Positions 1-6,766 are shown, counted from the stretch's first letter. The stretch is DNA of 11,029 nucleotides from Suttonella ornithocola (GCF_001889065.1 NZ_LWHB01000163.1:1-11029); one strand, 5' to 3'. Translations and numbers: made by a program. Notes: generated from the sequence alone by a model not told the origin.

Positions 1-209
1 TTTTCATAAACGCAGTGATATTCAAGCAATCATTGAAGAGCATGGGCATGAGATAGTTTGGTTACCCCCTTATAGTCCAGACTTAAATCCCATTGAAAAG
101 ATGTGGGCTTGGATTAAGCAAATACGCAAAGAATGGCGGATGGATTGTATTGATACTTTATTCTTTTATCTGCTTTGGATTGGGTTGGGCTTTAGATGAT
201 TGCACTATA
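1..209 (+). mobile_element. IS630-family insertion sequence, right end (partial)
   Basis: This is the downstream end of an insertion sequence whose body lies to the left of the window. It holds the last part of the transposase and a right terminal repeat finishing at the sequence ACTATA (204-209). Read on the opposite strand, the end begins TATAGTGCAATCATCTAAAG and matches, imperfectly but over roughly 45 bases, the left end of the second IS copy at 10806, including the shared block ATCCAAAGCAGATA. The terminal TA fits the TA target duplication known for IS630/Tc1-mariner elements. The repeat overlaps the transposase coding sequence. Directly after the element, a helicase gene begins in mid-protein, so this insertion probably truncated it. 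Confidence 0.85.
2..199 (+). CDS. IS630-family transposase, C-terminal fragment
   Basis: This is the last 65 codons of a DDE transposase, open from the left edge of the window and ending with TGA at 197-199. The fragment contains WLPPYSPDLNPIEKMWAWIK, the hallmark of the IS630/Tc1-mariner catalytic core: PPYSPDLNPIE carries the third catalytic acidic residue (Glu). Only this residue can be seen; the two catalytic Asp residues lie outside the window. The final residues (IGLGFR) are encoded within the terminal inverted repeat of the element. No frameshift is visible in this part, so the copy may be intact upstream. The family assignment is firm; activity cannot be judged. Confidence 0.9.
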   Translation, partial: FHKRSDIQAIIEEHGHEIVWLPPYSPDLNPIEKMWAWIKQIRKEWRMDCIDTLFFYLLWIGLGFR

Positions 210-805
210 TTTATAGTAGCTTTCCTGAAAAATTAAAATCTAGCGTGACGTGGCTAGATACAGCTTCATTACCAAATGCGTATCATGAAGAAGGTAAAAA
301 TGGCAGCTTATTCAACCGTGTAGAAGCTGATGAGATTATCAAGGTATTACAAGACCTAGCAAATGATGAGGCATTTATAAATAGCAAAATCGTGCAACAA
401 TGTTTAGAGAATAATTCTCACATTATTGGCATTATTTGTATGTATGGAGAACAAAAAAAATTAATACGTCAAAAATTTAATGAACGTATCTGGAATGATG
501 ATTTTCGCCGTTTAGTTAAAATTGATAGTGTAGATAGTTATCAAGGTAAAGAAAATCGTATCATTATTTTATCGCTTACCCGTCATGATAAAAAATATAG
601 TACAGGATTTTTATATTTACCTAATCGCATTAACGTAGCTTTATCTCGTGCAATGGATAAGCTAATTATCGTTGGGGCAAAGACAGTATGGGAACAGCCA
701 AAAAATAGTAATACTCCATTGGCAAAAGTCTTACGATTTATGCAAAAACAAACTAATAATCAATATTACACTATTAATACATTGAAAAATGGAGAGAAAA
801 AATGA
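210..805 (+). pseudogene. Superfamily 1 (Upf1-like/AAA_12) helicase, C-terminal remnant
   Basis: The open frame runs in from the IS end (its first possible start, a TTG at 200, belongs to the IS) and ends with TGA at 803-805. About 198 residues remain. Three C-terminal helicase motifs are visible: a motif IV-like stretch, IGIICMYGEQKKLIRQKF; motif V, KIDSVDSYQGKENRIIILS, with the VDSYQGKE signature of Upf1-like enzymes; and motif VI, NRINVALSRAMDKLIIVG, carrying the arginine finger. The Walker A and B motifs of domain 1A are absent. Family members are several hundred residues or longer, so most of the protein is gone and ATP hydrolysis is not expected. The break coincides with the IS630 right end, so insertion is the likely cause. 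The stop overlaps the ATG of the next gene (ATGA), showing translational coupling in the original operon. The DNA is AT-rich like the next two genes. Whether the intact protein worked on DNA or RNA cannot be told. Confidence 0.82.
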
Positions 806-1323
806 ATGAAAAGAAAATATCATACAACCAAATAGATTTTGTGGTTAAGGCTCCCCGTTTTCGTATTGTATTTTCTTATATGAGTGATAAAGGTGTTGCT
901 TTTGTGCGTGAGTATTTGTTGCGGTTATTAAAAGTAACATCATGTAAACCTGAGCAAATTGCCCAATACTTTGGGTTTAGTCAACACGAAACCAAAGTGG
1001 CTCTTTCTGATTTAGAACAAAATAACTGGATTACTTGGAAAGAAAATGGATTAGTTGAACTATCAACAGAAGGACTACAATTGTTCCAAAATGATATGCA
1101 AGATTCACCTAAAATACCTATATTAAAAGAGTTTAGTGGTGAATATCGTATGGAATTATTGGATAATAACTTTTTACAGAAAAAAAATTCTGATAGATTC
1201 TATCAACAAGCCATCGAATTGGAAATTAAACCAAAAATATTGTCTGAAAGCAGTGAAATCGCTCGTAGAACATTTCAAAATCGTTTCCGCCAACTAATGG
1301 AAGATATAGCATCATTAACTTAG
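802..1323 (+). CDS. Winged-helix DNA-binding-like protein, 173 aa, unrecognised family
   Basis: The gene starts at an ATG overlapping the helicase stop by four bases and is preceded by GGAGAG (790-795), a good ribosome binding site. Residues about 33-95 have the pattern of a winged helix-turn-helix: a hydrophobic helix (REYLLRLLKV), a second helix (KPEQIAQYFGF), a recognition-helix candidate (SQHETKVALSDLEQNNW) and a beta wing ending VELSTEGLQLF. The C-terminal 75 residues are charged and helical (EIARRTFQNRFRQLMEDI) with no motif I know. There is no signal peptide or membrane segment. It could be an operon regulator or a nucleic-acid-binding subunit partnering the helicase; the tight coupling favours a functional link. 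The wing-helix call rests on pattern only and no named family was recognised. The AT-rich codon use matches its neighbours. Confidence 0.72.
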   Translation: MNEKKISYNQIDFVVKAPRFRIVFSYMSDKGVAFVREYLLRLLKVTSCKPEQIAQYFGFSQHETKVALSDLEQNNWITWKENGLVELSTEGLQLFQNDMQDSPKIPILKEFSGEYRMELLDNNFLQKKNSDRFYQQAIELEIKPKILSESSEIARRTFQNRFRQLMEDIASLT

Positions 1324-1337
1324 AGGACAAAGATATT

Positions 1338-2204
1338 TTGCTGTACAAAATTGATGCAATTGAACCCAAGGACCCACCTGACTATTTTCGTTTTACGCAA
1401 TCTTTTGAGTTATTGCCTGAAACAGGCGATGCTAAAGAGCGTCATGGTATTTCAGATCTTATCAACCAAGATAATATTCAACAATCTATTACTGCCAAAC
1501 TAGAACAATTATGCAATCGTAATAACTTGAAAGAATTACTAAAGAGCATGAACGAATTGCGCGATGATGATACTTTAAGGATATTGCTTAACGGAAAATT
1601 TAATATTGCCGAATTTATAAAGGTTTATCAAAAATATGAGCAAAAAAATGGTTTGTATTTTTTAGGGCAGATTTATCATCAAGCAAAAGAGAATAAGAAG
1701 GATTCTAATAAAGTATTTGATGAAATTGAAATTATCTTAGATAACTTGAAATCATCTGATAAAAATAAAAAACTCTATTGGATTGCACCAAGTGATATTT
1801 ATTGGGCAAAACAACGAAAAATTCACGATAAATTACAAAGTTTGATCAATAAACAAAAACGAGGCTATAAGTTCCATTTGTATCTCCCATTATCAGAAAA
1901 GCAAAACCGTCGCGAAAGGCAAGAGTGGAAAAATGAATTCAAGAATATTTCTGATGAAGTCTTATACGGATTTTATGAAGGTTTTTTGGATGGTAATACA
2001 GAAATTTTATTTTTAGAAGGTGAGTTTGCAGTCGTTTGTTATCATACTAAATTACCTGCTTATCCTGTCACTTTACCTATTGGTTTTTTTATAACAGAAA
2101 AAAATAAAGTAAGCTCGATTTCTAAATTGGCTATTAATTATCTCAGTGAGTACTTAAGTGAAGATATGAGTAAGGATTTTGGATTGTTGTCTAAAATAAA
2201 TTAA
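1338..2204 (+). CDS. Uncharacterised 288-aa cytoplasmic protein, third gene of helicase operon
   Basis: I do not recognise this protein. The first standard start in frame is TTG at 1338, 14 bases after the previous stop and 11 bases after AGAGGA (1321-1326). The frame is open back to 1269, so a non-standard ATT start near 1314, or a start lost by frameshift, remains possible. Residues 1-30 are proline- and acid-rich (EPKDPPDYFRF). Residues about 35-140 look mostly alpha-helical. About 145-185 alternates strands and a basic helix (KLYWIAPSDIYWAKQRKIHDKL, then FHLYLPLSEK). Residues 222-256 are strand-rich and hydrophobic (EILFLEGEFAVVCYHTKLP), resembling a core domain rather than a membrane span. 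I looked for HKD phospholipase, nuclease and TIR motifs and found none. Its place after a Upf1-like helicase and a winged-helix protein suggests one functional unit; a defence or nucleic-acid-processing role is inference. Confidence 0.75.
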   Translation: MLYKIDAIEPKDPPDYFRFTQSFELLPETGDAKERHGISDLINQDNIQQSITAKLEQLCNRNNLKELLKSMNELRDDDTLRILLNGKFNIAEFIKVYQKYEQKNGLYFLGQIYHQAKENKKDSNKVFDEIEIILDNLKSSDKNKKLYWIAPSDIYWAKQRKIHDKLQSLINKQKRGYKFHLYLPLSEKQNRRERQEWKNEFKNISDEVLYGFYEGFLDGNTEILFLEGEFAVVCYHTKLPAYPVTLPIGFFITEKNKVSSISKLAINYLSEYLSEDMSKDFGLLSKIN

Positions 2205-2594
2205 TATAATTAAGATTATCTTCTTAAATAAAAATAAATATAATTATTAATTATTTTGTTATTATGCTGATAATAATAACTATTTTTAACAGATAAGAAT
2301 ATGATAATGAGTTTAATAAAAAGTTGTTTTGAAGAAAAATGGGGAAAAGTTTGAAAATTTTTCGCTAAATATTGGCATTTTTTCTGTATTATTACAGTTT
2401 GTAATTTTTTATTAATGATACCCATTTTAACCTATATTGCTTTTATGTTGAATAGTTTAGTTTTTTAGAATATTTTTAAAGTTATTAACTATTTTTTATA
2501 AAAAATATATCTAGTTTGTATCTGCTGATATAGCCCCATATTAGATGATGGGGCAAATTTTTATGCTTAATAGTGACTTTTATCAGGAGGTCTT
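2205..2594. other. AT-rich intergenic region, no gene seen
   Basis: This 390-bp stretch lies between the helicase trio and the yqhD operon and is extremely rich in A and T. It contains an 8-bp A/T stem (GTTATTAT 2258-2265 with ATAATAAC 2273-2280) followed by a T-rich run, a weak terminator candidate for the trio. A possible promoter reads TTGAAT (2448-2453), a 17-base spacer, then TATTTT (2471-2476), but in such AT-rich DNA chance matches are expected. A GC-paired hairpin lies at 2533-2554 and the yqhD ribosome binding site at 2585-2590. The small minus-strand open frame here (2216-2425) has composition-driven content (Lys, Ile, Asn, Tyr) and is not supported. Confidence 0.6.
2533..2562 (+). 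terminator. GC hairpin plus T tract in the yqhD leader
   Basis: GCCCCAT (2533-2539) pairs perfectly with ATGGGGC (2548-2554) across an 8-base loop, followed by AAATTTTT (2555-2562). It resembles an intrinsic terminator but sits only 32 bases before the yqhD start codon. It could end upstream transcription, or act as an attenuator in the yqhD leader if the promoter lies upstream of it. It is the only G+C-rich island in the surrounding 390 bp. Confidence 0.5.
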
Positions 2595-3749
2595 ATGAAT
2601 TTTGAATATTACAATCCCACCCGTATCGTTTTTGGTGAAGGGAAAATTGCTGAGTTGAATCGTTTGGTACCAGCAGATGCAAAGGTCATGGTGCTATATG
2701 GCGGTGGTAGTGCGGAGCGTAATGGTACTTTAGCAGAGGTTCGAGAGGCACTAGGAAATCGTGTAGTCGTTGAATTTGGCGGGATTGAACCGAATCCAGA
2801 ATATGAAACGCTACTGCGTGCGGTAGCAGAGGTTCAAGCGCATAAGGTTGATTTTTTATTAGCGGTTGGCGGTGGCTCTGTTATTGATGGAACGAAGTTC
2901 ATTGCAGCGGCAGCGGAGATTGAAGAAGACCCGTGGCAAATTTTGTTAAAGCGGGGAGCAAATATTCAGCGAGCGTTGCCTTTAGCAACTGTTCTCACTA
3001 TTCCAGCAACAGGTTCTGAAATGAATAGCGGTGGTGTGATTACTCGGTGGGAAAAGAAAGCCAAGCTTTCTTTTGGCAATCCACTGTTGTATCCAAAATT
3101 TTCTATTCTTGATCCGCAAAAAACGCTAACGCTCCCTGAAAGACAAATGGTAAACGGTGTGGTTGATGCGTTTGTGCATGTGATTGAGCAGTATTTAACC
3201 TATCCTAGCGGTGCACAGGTTCAAGATGCTTATGCAGAAGCGCTATTACGCATTTTGATTGAAGATGCACCAAAATTACTTGCTGAGCCAAAGAATATGA
3301 TGCTACGTGAAAATATTATGTGGGCAGCAACCATGGCATTAAATGGTTTAATTGGAGCAGGCGCGGTGCAGGATTGGTCGGTTCACGCGATAGGGCATGA
3401 ATTAACTGCACTTTATGGTATCGACCATGCGCGTACTTTAGCTTTGGTACTTCCGGGACTTTGGAAAGTTCGCCGAGAGGCAAAAGCAGAGAAGTTATTG
3501 CAGTATGCCACTAATGTTTGGCAGCTTCGCGACGGGTCGGAAGATGAGCGTATTGACCAAGCAATCGCAAACACAGAAGATTTCTTTAATGCATTAGGGG
3601 TTGGCACCCGTTTATCAGATTATCAATTAGATGCACAAGTGGCTGATACGGTCGCTATGCAATTAACAGAACATGGTTTAACGAAATTGGGCGAGCATGG
3701 AGATATTACGCCAGATGTCGCTCGTGAGATTTTATTGACTCGTGTCTAA
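2595..3749 (+). CDS. yqhD: NADPH-dependent aldehyde reductase / iron-type alcohol dehydrogenase YqhD
   Basis: This is a 384-residue member of the group III (iron-containing) alcohol dehydrogenases, collinear with E. coli YqhD (387 aa), an enzyme that reduces short-chain aldehydes such as butanal, acrolein, malondialdehyde and methylglyoxal with NADPH. The cofactor motif LLAVGGGSVIDGTKF lies at 89-102. Residues Asp191, His195 (NGVVDAFVHVIEQY), His264 and His278 (GIDHARTLALVLP) match, at a constant offset of three, the metal-binding Asp194, His198, His267 and His281 of YqhD, so the active site appears complete. The ATG is preceded by AGGAGG at 2585-2590 with ideal spacing. It is first in a tight operon: curA starts 9 bases after its stop. 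Cytoplasmic, no signal peptide. In E. coli yqhD is induced by the AraC-type regulator YqhC; no such gene is present here. Assignment is firm; substrate range is inferred. Confidence 0.93.
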   Translation: MNFEYYNPTRIVFGEGKIAELNRLVPADAKVMVLYGGGSAERNGTLAEVREALGNRVVVEFGGIEPNPEYETLLRAVAEVQAHKVDFLLAVGGGSVIDGTKFIAAAAEIEEDPWQILLKRGANIQRALPLATVLTIPATGSEMNSGGVITRWEKKAKLSFGNPLLYPKFSILDPQKTLTLPERQMVNGVVDAFVHVIEQYLTYPSGAQVQDAYAEALLRILIEDAPKLLAEPKNMMLRENIMWAATMALNGLIGAGAVQDWSVHAIGHELTALYGIDHARTLALVLPGLWKVRREAKAEKLLQYATNVWQLRDGSEDERIDQAIANTEDFFNALGVGTRLSDYQLDAQVADTVAMQLTEHGLTKLGEHGDITPDVAREILLTRV

Positions 3750-3758
3750 GGAGCTTTT

Positions 3759-4808
3759 ATGAGTGTTCAAACAATAGATAAAAATCGTCAATGGTTATTG
3801 CATTCTCGTCCTAAGGGACGACCAACTTTAGAGAATTTTAAGCAGGTAGAAACCGATATTCCAAAACCGCAGTCAGGACAAATATTATTACGCACGGTGT
3901 ATTTATCATTAGATCCTTATATGAGAGGAAGAATGAGCAATGCCGAATCTTATGCAGACCCCGTTGCGCTTGGGGATGTTATGGTTGGCGGAAGTGTTTG
4001 TCGAGTGATGAAATCTGAACATCCAGATTATGCAGTTGGCGATTGGGTCGTTAGTTATGGTGGATGGCAAGATTATCATTTATCAAATGGGCAAAGTGTC
4101 GTGAAACTGCCAGAAGATATGGTTTATCCCTCTTATGGAATTGGCGTATTAGGGATGCCCGGTTTTACGGCGTATATGGGCTTATTGGATATTGGACGTC
4201 CACAAGAAGGAGAAACTGTCGTGGTGGCAGCAGCGACTGGCGCGGTGGGCAGCGTGGTTGGTCAAGTGGCAAAAATTAAAGGTGCGCGAGCGGTAGGCAT
4301 TGCAGGTGGCATGGAGAAATGTCGTTATGCTGTAGAAACTTTAGGCTTTGATGTTTGTATTGACCATCAAGCAGAAGATTTTGCCGAGCAATTACGCGCA
4401 GCTTGCCCACAGGGAATTGATGTTTATTATGAAAATGTGGGCGGTAAGGTATTTGATGCGGTTTTACCTTTGCTAAATACAAAAGCGCGTATTCCACTAT
4501 GTGGCTTAATTTCGCAATATAACGCAGAAAGTTTGCCTGAAGGTTCAGACCGTTTACCTTTATTGATGGGAACTATTTTGCGTAAGCGAATGACGGTGCG
4601 CGGTTTTATTATTTTTGATGATTATGGCGCGCAATATCCACAATTTATTCAGCAGATGACGCAATGGTTACAGGAAGGGAAAATTCGGTATCGTGAACAT
4701 CGGATTGATGGGCTTGACCAAGCACCACAAGGATTGATTGATTTGTTGGACGGGAAAAATTTTGGCAAGGTGATTGTTCAAGTAGGCGAAGAAAAAAATC
4801 CAAATTAG
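3759..4808 (+). CDS. curA: NADPH-dependent enone/curcumin reductase CurA-like (MDR family)
   Basis: This 349-residue protein is a zinc-independent medium-chain dehydrogenase/reductase, strikingly similar to E. coli CurA (YncB, 345 aa), which reduces the double bond of alpha,beta-unsaturated carbonyl compounds with NADPH. Diagnostic stretches are YLSLDPYMRGRMS (48-60), LGVLGMPGFTAYMGLLDIG around 128-146, the nucleotide-binding loop VVAAATGAVGSVVGQVAK (155-172), VYYENVGGKVFDAVLPLLN (222-240) and the C-terminal GKNFGKVIVQVG. The zinc ligands of classical alcohol dehydrogenases are absent, as expected for this branch. ATG at 3759 follows AAGGAG (3749-3754). The gene is second in the yqhD-curA-gst operon, with a 9-base gap on each side. 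Together with yqhD it could clear both the C=C and the C=O of reactive enals. Name confidence is high at family level; the physiological substrate is unknown. Confidence 0.93.
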   Translation: MSVQTIDKNRQWLLHSRPKGRPTLENFKQVETDIPKPQSGQILLRTVYLSLDPYMRGRMSNAESYADPVALGDVMVGGSVCRVMKSEHPDYAVGDWVVSYGGWQDYHLSNGQSVVKLPEDMVYPSYGIGVLGMPGFTAYMGLLDIGRPQEGETVVVAAATGAVGSVVGQVAKIKGARAVGIAGGMEKCRYAVETLGFDVCIDHQAEDFAEQLRAACPQGIDVYYENVGGKVFDAVLPLLNTKARIPLCGLISQYNAESLPEGSDRLPLLMGTILRKRMTVRGFIIFDDYGAQYPQFIQQMTQWLQEGKIRYREHRIDGLDQAPQGLIDLLDGKNFGKVIVQVGEEKNPN

Positions 4809-4817
4809 GAGAGAAAT

Positions 4818-5435
4818 GTGATTACACTACATCATCTAAATCAATCGCGTTCTATACGGATTCTATGGTTATTGGAAGAAATAGGCGTGCCTTATGTTTT
4901 AAAGCGTTATGAGCGCAGAGCAGATAACCAGCTTGCGCCTGATGAACTGAAGGATATTCACCCGTTAGGCAAAGCACCTATCTTAGAGATTGATGGTCAG
5001 ATACTTGCAGAGTCAGGCGCGATGACAGAATGGTTAATCAGCCGTTATGCACCGCACCTTGCCCCAAAGCCAGATAGTGATGAATATGCGCAATATCTTC
5101 AGTGGATACATTTTGCAGAAAGCTCTGCAATGGTGCCTTTCTTATTAAGTCTTTTTGCCAGTAAAGAGCCTGAAAAATTGAGTGTTATTCCACCATATGC
5201 TGCTATAGAAAGTAACAAAATTCTGAGCTATTTGAATCAGCATTTGGAAAATCGCTCCTATTTGTTGGGCGAAAAGATTACAGGTGCAGATTTTATGATG
5301 TCATTTATTATTGAGGCATTAACTGCAAGAGGGCAGCTAGCGCAATATCCTAATATTGAACGCTATGGTCAACGCTTAGCTGCTTTACCCAGTTGGCAAC
5401 GTGCATGGGCGATTGAGCGTGATTCTTCTGCTTAA
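4818..5435 (+). CDS. Glutathione S-transferase family protein
   Basis: A 205-residue cytoplasmic protein with the standard two-domain GST layout. The thioredoxin-like N-terminal domain (about 1-78) begins MITLHHLNQSRSIRILWLLE, contains the conserved cis-proline in GKAPILEIDG (Pro54) and the glutathione-contacting Glu65-Ser66 in ILAESGAMTEWLI. The helical C-terminal domain (about 85-200) has the N-capping motif LLGEKITGADFMMSF. The SRSIR segment near residues 10-14 suggests a serine-type catalytic site, as in several bacterial GST classes. The start is GTG at 4818, chosen because AGGAGAG (4808-4814) precedes it; the overlapping ATG at 4816 meets a stop at once. Third gene of the yqhD operon. 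Its likely job is conjugating electrophiles to glutathione, complementing the two reductases. GST class is not assigned. Confidence 0.9.
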   Translation: MITLHHLNQSRSIRILWLLEEIGVPYVLKRYERRADNQLAPDELKDIHPLGKAPILEIDGQILAESGAMTEWLISRYAPHLAPKPDSDEYAQYLQWIHFAESSAMVPFLLSLFASKEPEKLSVIPPYAAIESNKILSYLNQHLENRSYLLGEKITGADFMMSFIIEALTARGQLAQYPNIERYGQRLAALPSWQRAWAIERDSSA

Positions 5436-5465
5436 TTTTATCGAATGAAGTTTGATAAATGATGT

Positions 5466-5561
5466 TATAGTCAAATCAGCTAAAAAACAGATCTTTCTCT
5501 AACTATCATTTAGCGCTTCTAGCGGTAAATAACGTTTTGTTTTTTAGCTGATTGCACTATA
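5466..5561. mobile_element. 96-bp MITE with IS630-like terminal inverted repeats (copy 1)
   Basis: The element starts TATAGTCAAATCAGCTAAAA (5466-5485) and ends TTTTAGCTGATTGCACTATA (5542-5561). The ends are imperfect inverted repeats of about 28 bases, and the outer 13 bases match the left terminus of the IS630 copy at 10806 (TATAGTCAAATCA). Terminal TA on both sides fits TA target duplication. There is no coding capacity. The inner half (AACGTTATTT read from the right end, with a CTAGA core) is shared with the copy at 7623-7778, which lies in the opposite orientation. It sits between the gst stop and the azoR terminator. I infer it is non-autonomous and moved by an IS630-type transposase. 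Confidence 0.85.
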
Positions 5562-5589
5562 AATATCTCTGGAAAAGCTATTTCTTAAA

Positions 5590-5618
5590 TAAAAAACCCG
5601 CCCGAACATCAGGCAGGT
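5590..5618 (-). terminator. Intrinsic terminator of the doxX-azoR transcript
   Basis: On the minus strand ACCTGCC pairs with GGCGGGT (5596-5618; one T-G pair) across a 9-base loop, followed by a run of six T (complement of 5591-5596). It lies about 20 bases beyond the azoR stop. On the plus strand the stem is followed by TTTTTAA, so it may also stop rightward transcription from gst. Confidence 0.82.
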
Positions 5619-5638
5619 TTTTAATTCAGCGTTTCTGA

Positions 5639-6238
5639 TTAAGACAGCTGAGAAATCCAATGTTGTAACTGTGTTTGCGCTTGTTTTAGACCGACATCGG
5701 CATTCATTGCCATGTTTTCGGCATGAATGAATTGCACTTGTGAGAGTCCGACAAAGCCTAACACTTGTGTAACCCAAGGGGTCATGGTGTCTGCTGCTGT
5801 GCCTTGGTAAGCACCGCCACTGGTAATGACTGCGGCAACCGGAATATTGGGCAGTAAGCCTTCAACGCCATTTTCACCGTAGCGGAAGGTGATGCGTGGA
5901 CGGGCAATATAATCTATGTAGTTTTTGAAGCTGGCAGGTGCGGTGAAGTTGTATCGTGGCAAGCCCATCAGCACGGCATCGGCTTGGTTTAATTCTGCAA
6001 CTAGCGTTTCTGCTAAGGCAATCGCGGTTTTTTGGGCTTCTGTATCGGCAACGCCGGCACGAATAGCGGCAACGGTTTCGCTGTTTAATGTCGGAACAGA
6101 CTGCGCATTTAAGTCCCGCTCAATGACGGTCAGCTCGGGGAAACGTTGACGGGCATCGGCAACGGCTTGGTCTAACAGCGCATTAGAATGGCTTTGTTCG
6201 CCGTTGACGGAGGTTTTTAAAACCAATAATGTTTTCAT
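5639..6238 (-). CDS. azoR: FMN-dependent NADH:quinone oxidoreductase / azoreductase
   Basis: A 199-residue flavodoxin-like protein, collinear with E. coli AzoR (201 aa), which reduces quinones and azo compounds by two-electron transfer from NAD(P)H through FMN. Visible family features are the N-terminal strand KTLLVLKTS, phosphate-binding SHSN (16-19), the FMN-binding segment PRYNFTAPASFKNYIDY (94-110), ARPRITFRYGENGVEGLL (112-129), and VITSGGAY (137-144). All match the AzoR layout in order. ATG at 6238 is preceded on the minus strand by AGGTGAT with good spacing. It is the second gene of a leftward pair, 15 bases after the DoxX-family gene, and is followed by a terminator. Divergence from a LysR-type regulator suggests inducible expression, probably by quinones or other electrophiles. 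Cytoplasmic. Family call is firm; substrate inferred. Confidence 0.92.
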   Translation of the reverse strand: MKTLLVLKTSVNGEQSHSNALLDQAVADARQRFPELTVIERDLNAQSVPTLNSETVAAIRAGVADTEAQKTAIALAETLVAELNQADAVLMGLPRYNFTAPASFKNYIDYIARPRITFRYGENGVEGLLPNIPVAAVITSGGAYQGTAADTMTPWVTQVLGFVGLSQVQFIHAENMAMNADVGLKQAQTQLQHWISQLS

Positions 6239-6253
6239 AAATCACCTGTTATT

Positions 6254-6661
6254 TTATCGACGGAAAAGACGGTTATCTAATGCCCAAGCACCGCTGCCTG
6301 AAAAGACGAAGTAGAGGAAGATGAAGCAGTATAAAACAGCCCCTTCGCCATGATTGAGCAGAGGAAGCAGGATGTTATCAGCTTTGGCATGTGCCATAAA
6401 GTAAGCGACTGCCATCTGACCCGAGAGAATAAAGGCAGTGGGGCGGATGAGAAAGCCCAGTATGAAGAATATGCCGCCAACCAATTCTAAGACGCCAGCC
6501 AGCCCGTATAGAGAGAAAAGTTGTAAGCCGTCAAACATGGCAACGTGCGGTAAGGCAAAGAGTTTAGCTGTGCCGTGCAGTAAAAATAAGTAGCCAGTGA
6601 CGATGCGTAAGACTGCCAGCGCTTGTGGCTGAAAGCGGTTAAGCGATGTGGTGATGCTCAT
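6254..6661 (-). CDS. DoxX-family inner-membrane protein
   Basis: A 135-residue hydrophobic protein with about four predicted membrane segments (roughly 14-33, 49-69, 71-91 and 106-122). The pattern near the first segment, VLRIVTGYLFLLHGTAKLFALP, with the conserved R-x(8-10)-HGxxKLF arrangement, and GVLELVGGIFFILGFLIRPTAFILSG are typical of DoxX/DoxD-like small membrane proteins. In other bacteria such proteins are often encoded beside thiol- or quinone-stress enzymes. ATG at 6661 follows AGGA about ten bases upstream. It is first in an operon with azoR. Function of the family is incompletely known; a role in membrane-linked quinone or thiol-redox protection is inference from context. Confidence 0.87.
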   Translation of the reverse strand: MSITTSLNRFQPQALAVLRIVTGYLFLLHGTAKLFALPHVAMFDGLQLFSLYGLAGVLELVGGIFFILGFLIRPTAFILSGQMAVAYFMAHAKADNILLPLLNHGEGAVLYCFIFLYFVFSGSGAWALDNRLFRR

Positions 6662-6695
6662 TGATAATCATTCCTAATATTGTCAAAGGGAGTTC

Positions 6696-6724
6696 AGTAT
6701 ATCGTTTCGTTTGCGGAAACAAAA
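6696..6724 (-). promoter_or_regulatory. Predicted doxX-azoR promoter
   Basis: Read leftward, TTTTGT (6719-6724, weak -35) and TATACT (6696-6701, good -10) are separated by exactly 17 bases. Transcription would begin near 6689, leaving a leader of about 27 bases before the doxX ATG. The spacer is occupied by a palindrome, listed separately. The -10 is convincing and the -35 is poor, as is common for activator-dependent promoters. Confidence 0.55.
6704..6720. promoter_or_regulatory. 17-bp palindrome, candidate LysR-type regulator operator
   Basis: GTTTC (6704-6708) and GAAAC (6716-6720) form a perfect inverted repeat around GTTTGCG. It contains the interrupted-dyad arrangement used by LysR-type regulators (T-N-A type, here T-N13-A) and lies in the 105-bp gap between the divergent doxX and regulator genes. 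It falls inside the spacer of the predicted leftward promoter, and just upstream of a possible rightward -10 (TAAAAT, 6728-6733), so a bound protein could affect both directions. Confidence 0.5.
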
Positions 6725-6766
6725 GCGTAAAATCAGACATGGTTCGTTTCTTAATGGGAAATAATT

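Noticed and set aside
1338..2204. Phospholipase-D/HKD, TIR or restriction-nuclease identity for the third operon gene
   Set aside because: I looked for HxK, PD-ExK and TIR patterns and found none that are convincing, so no effector function is claimed.
2216..2425. 69-codon minus-strand open frame in the AT-rich gap
   Set aside because: Its residues are those expected of random AT-rich DNA (Lys, Ile, Asn, Tyr), it has no recognisable motif and no good ribosome site.
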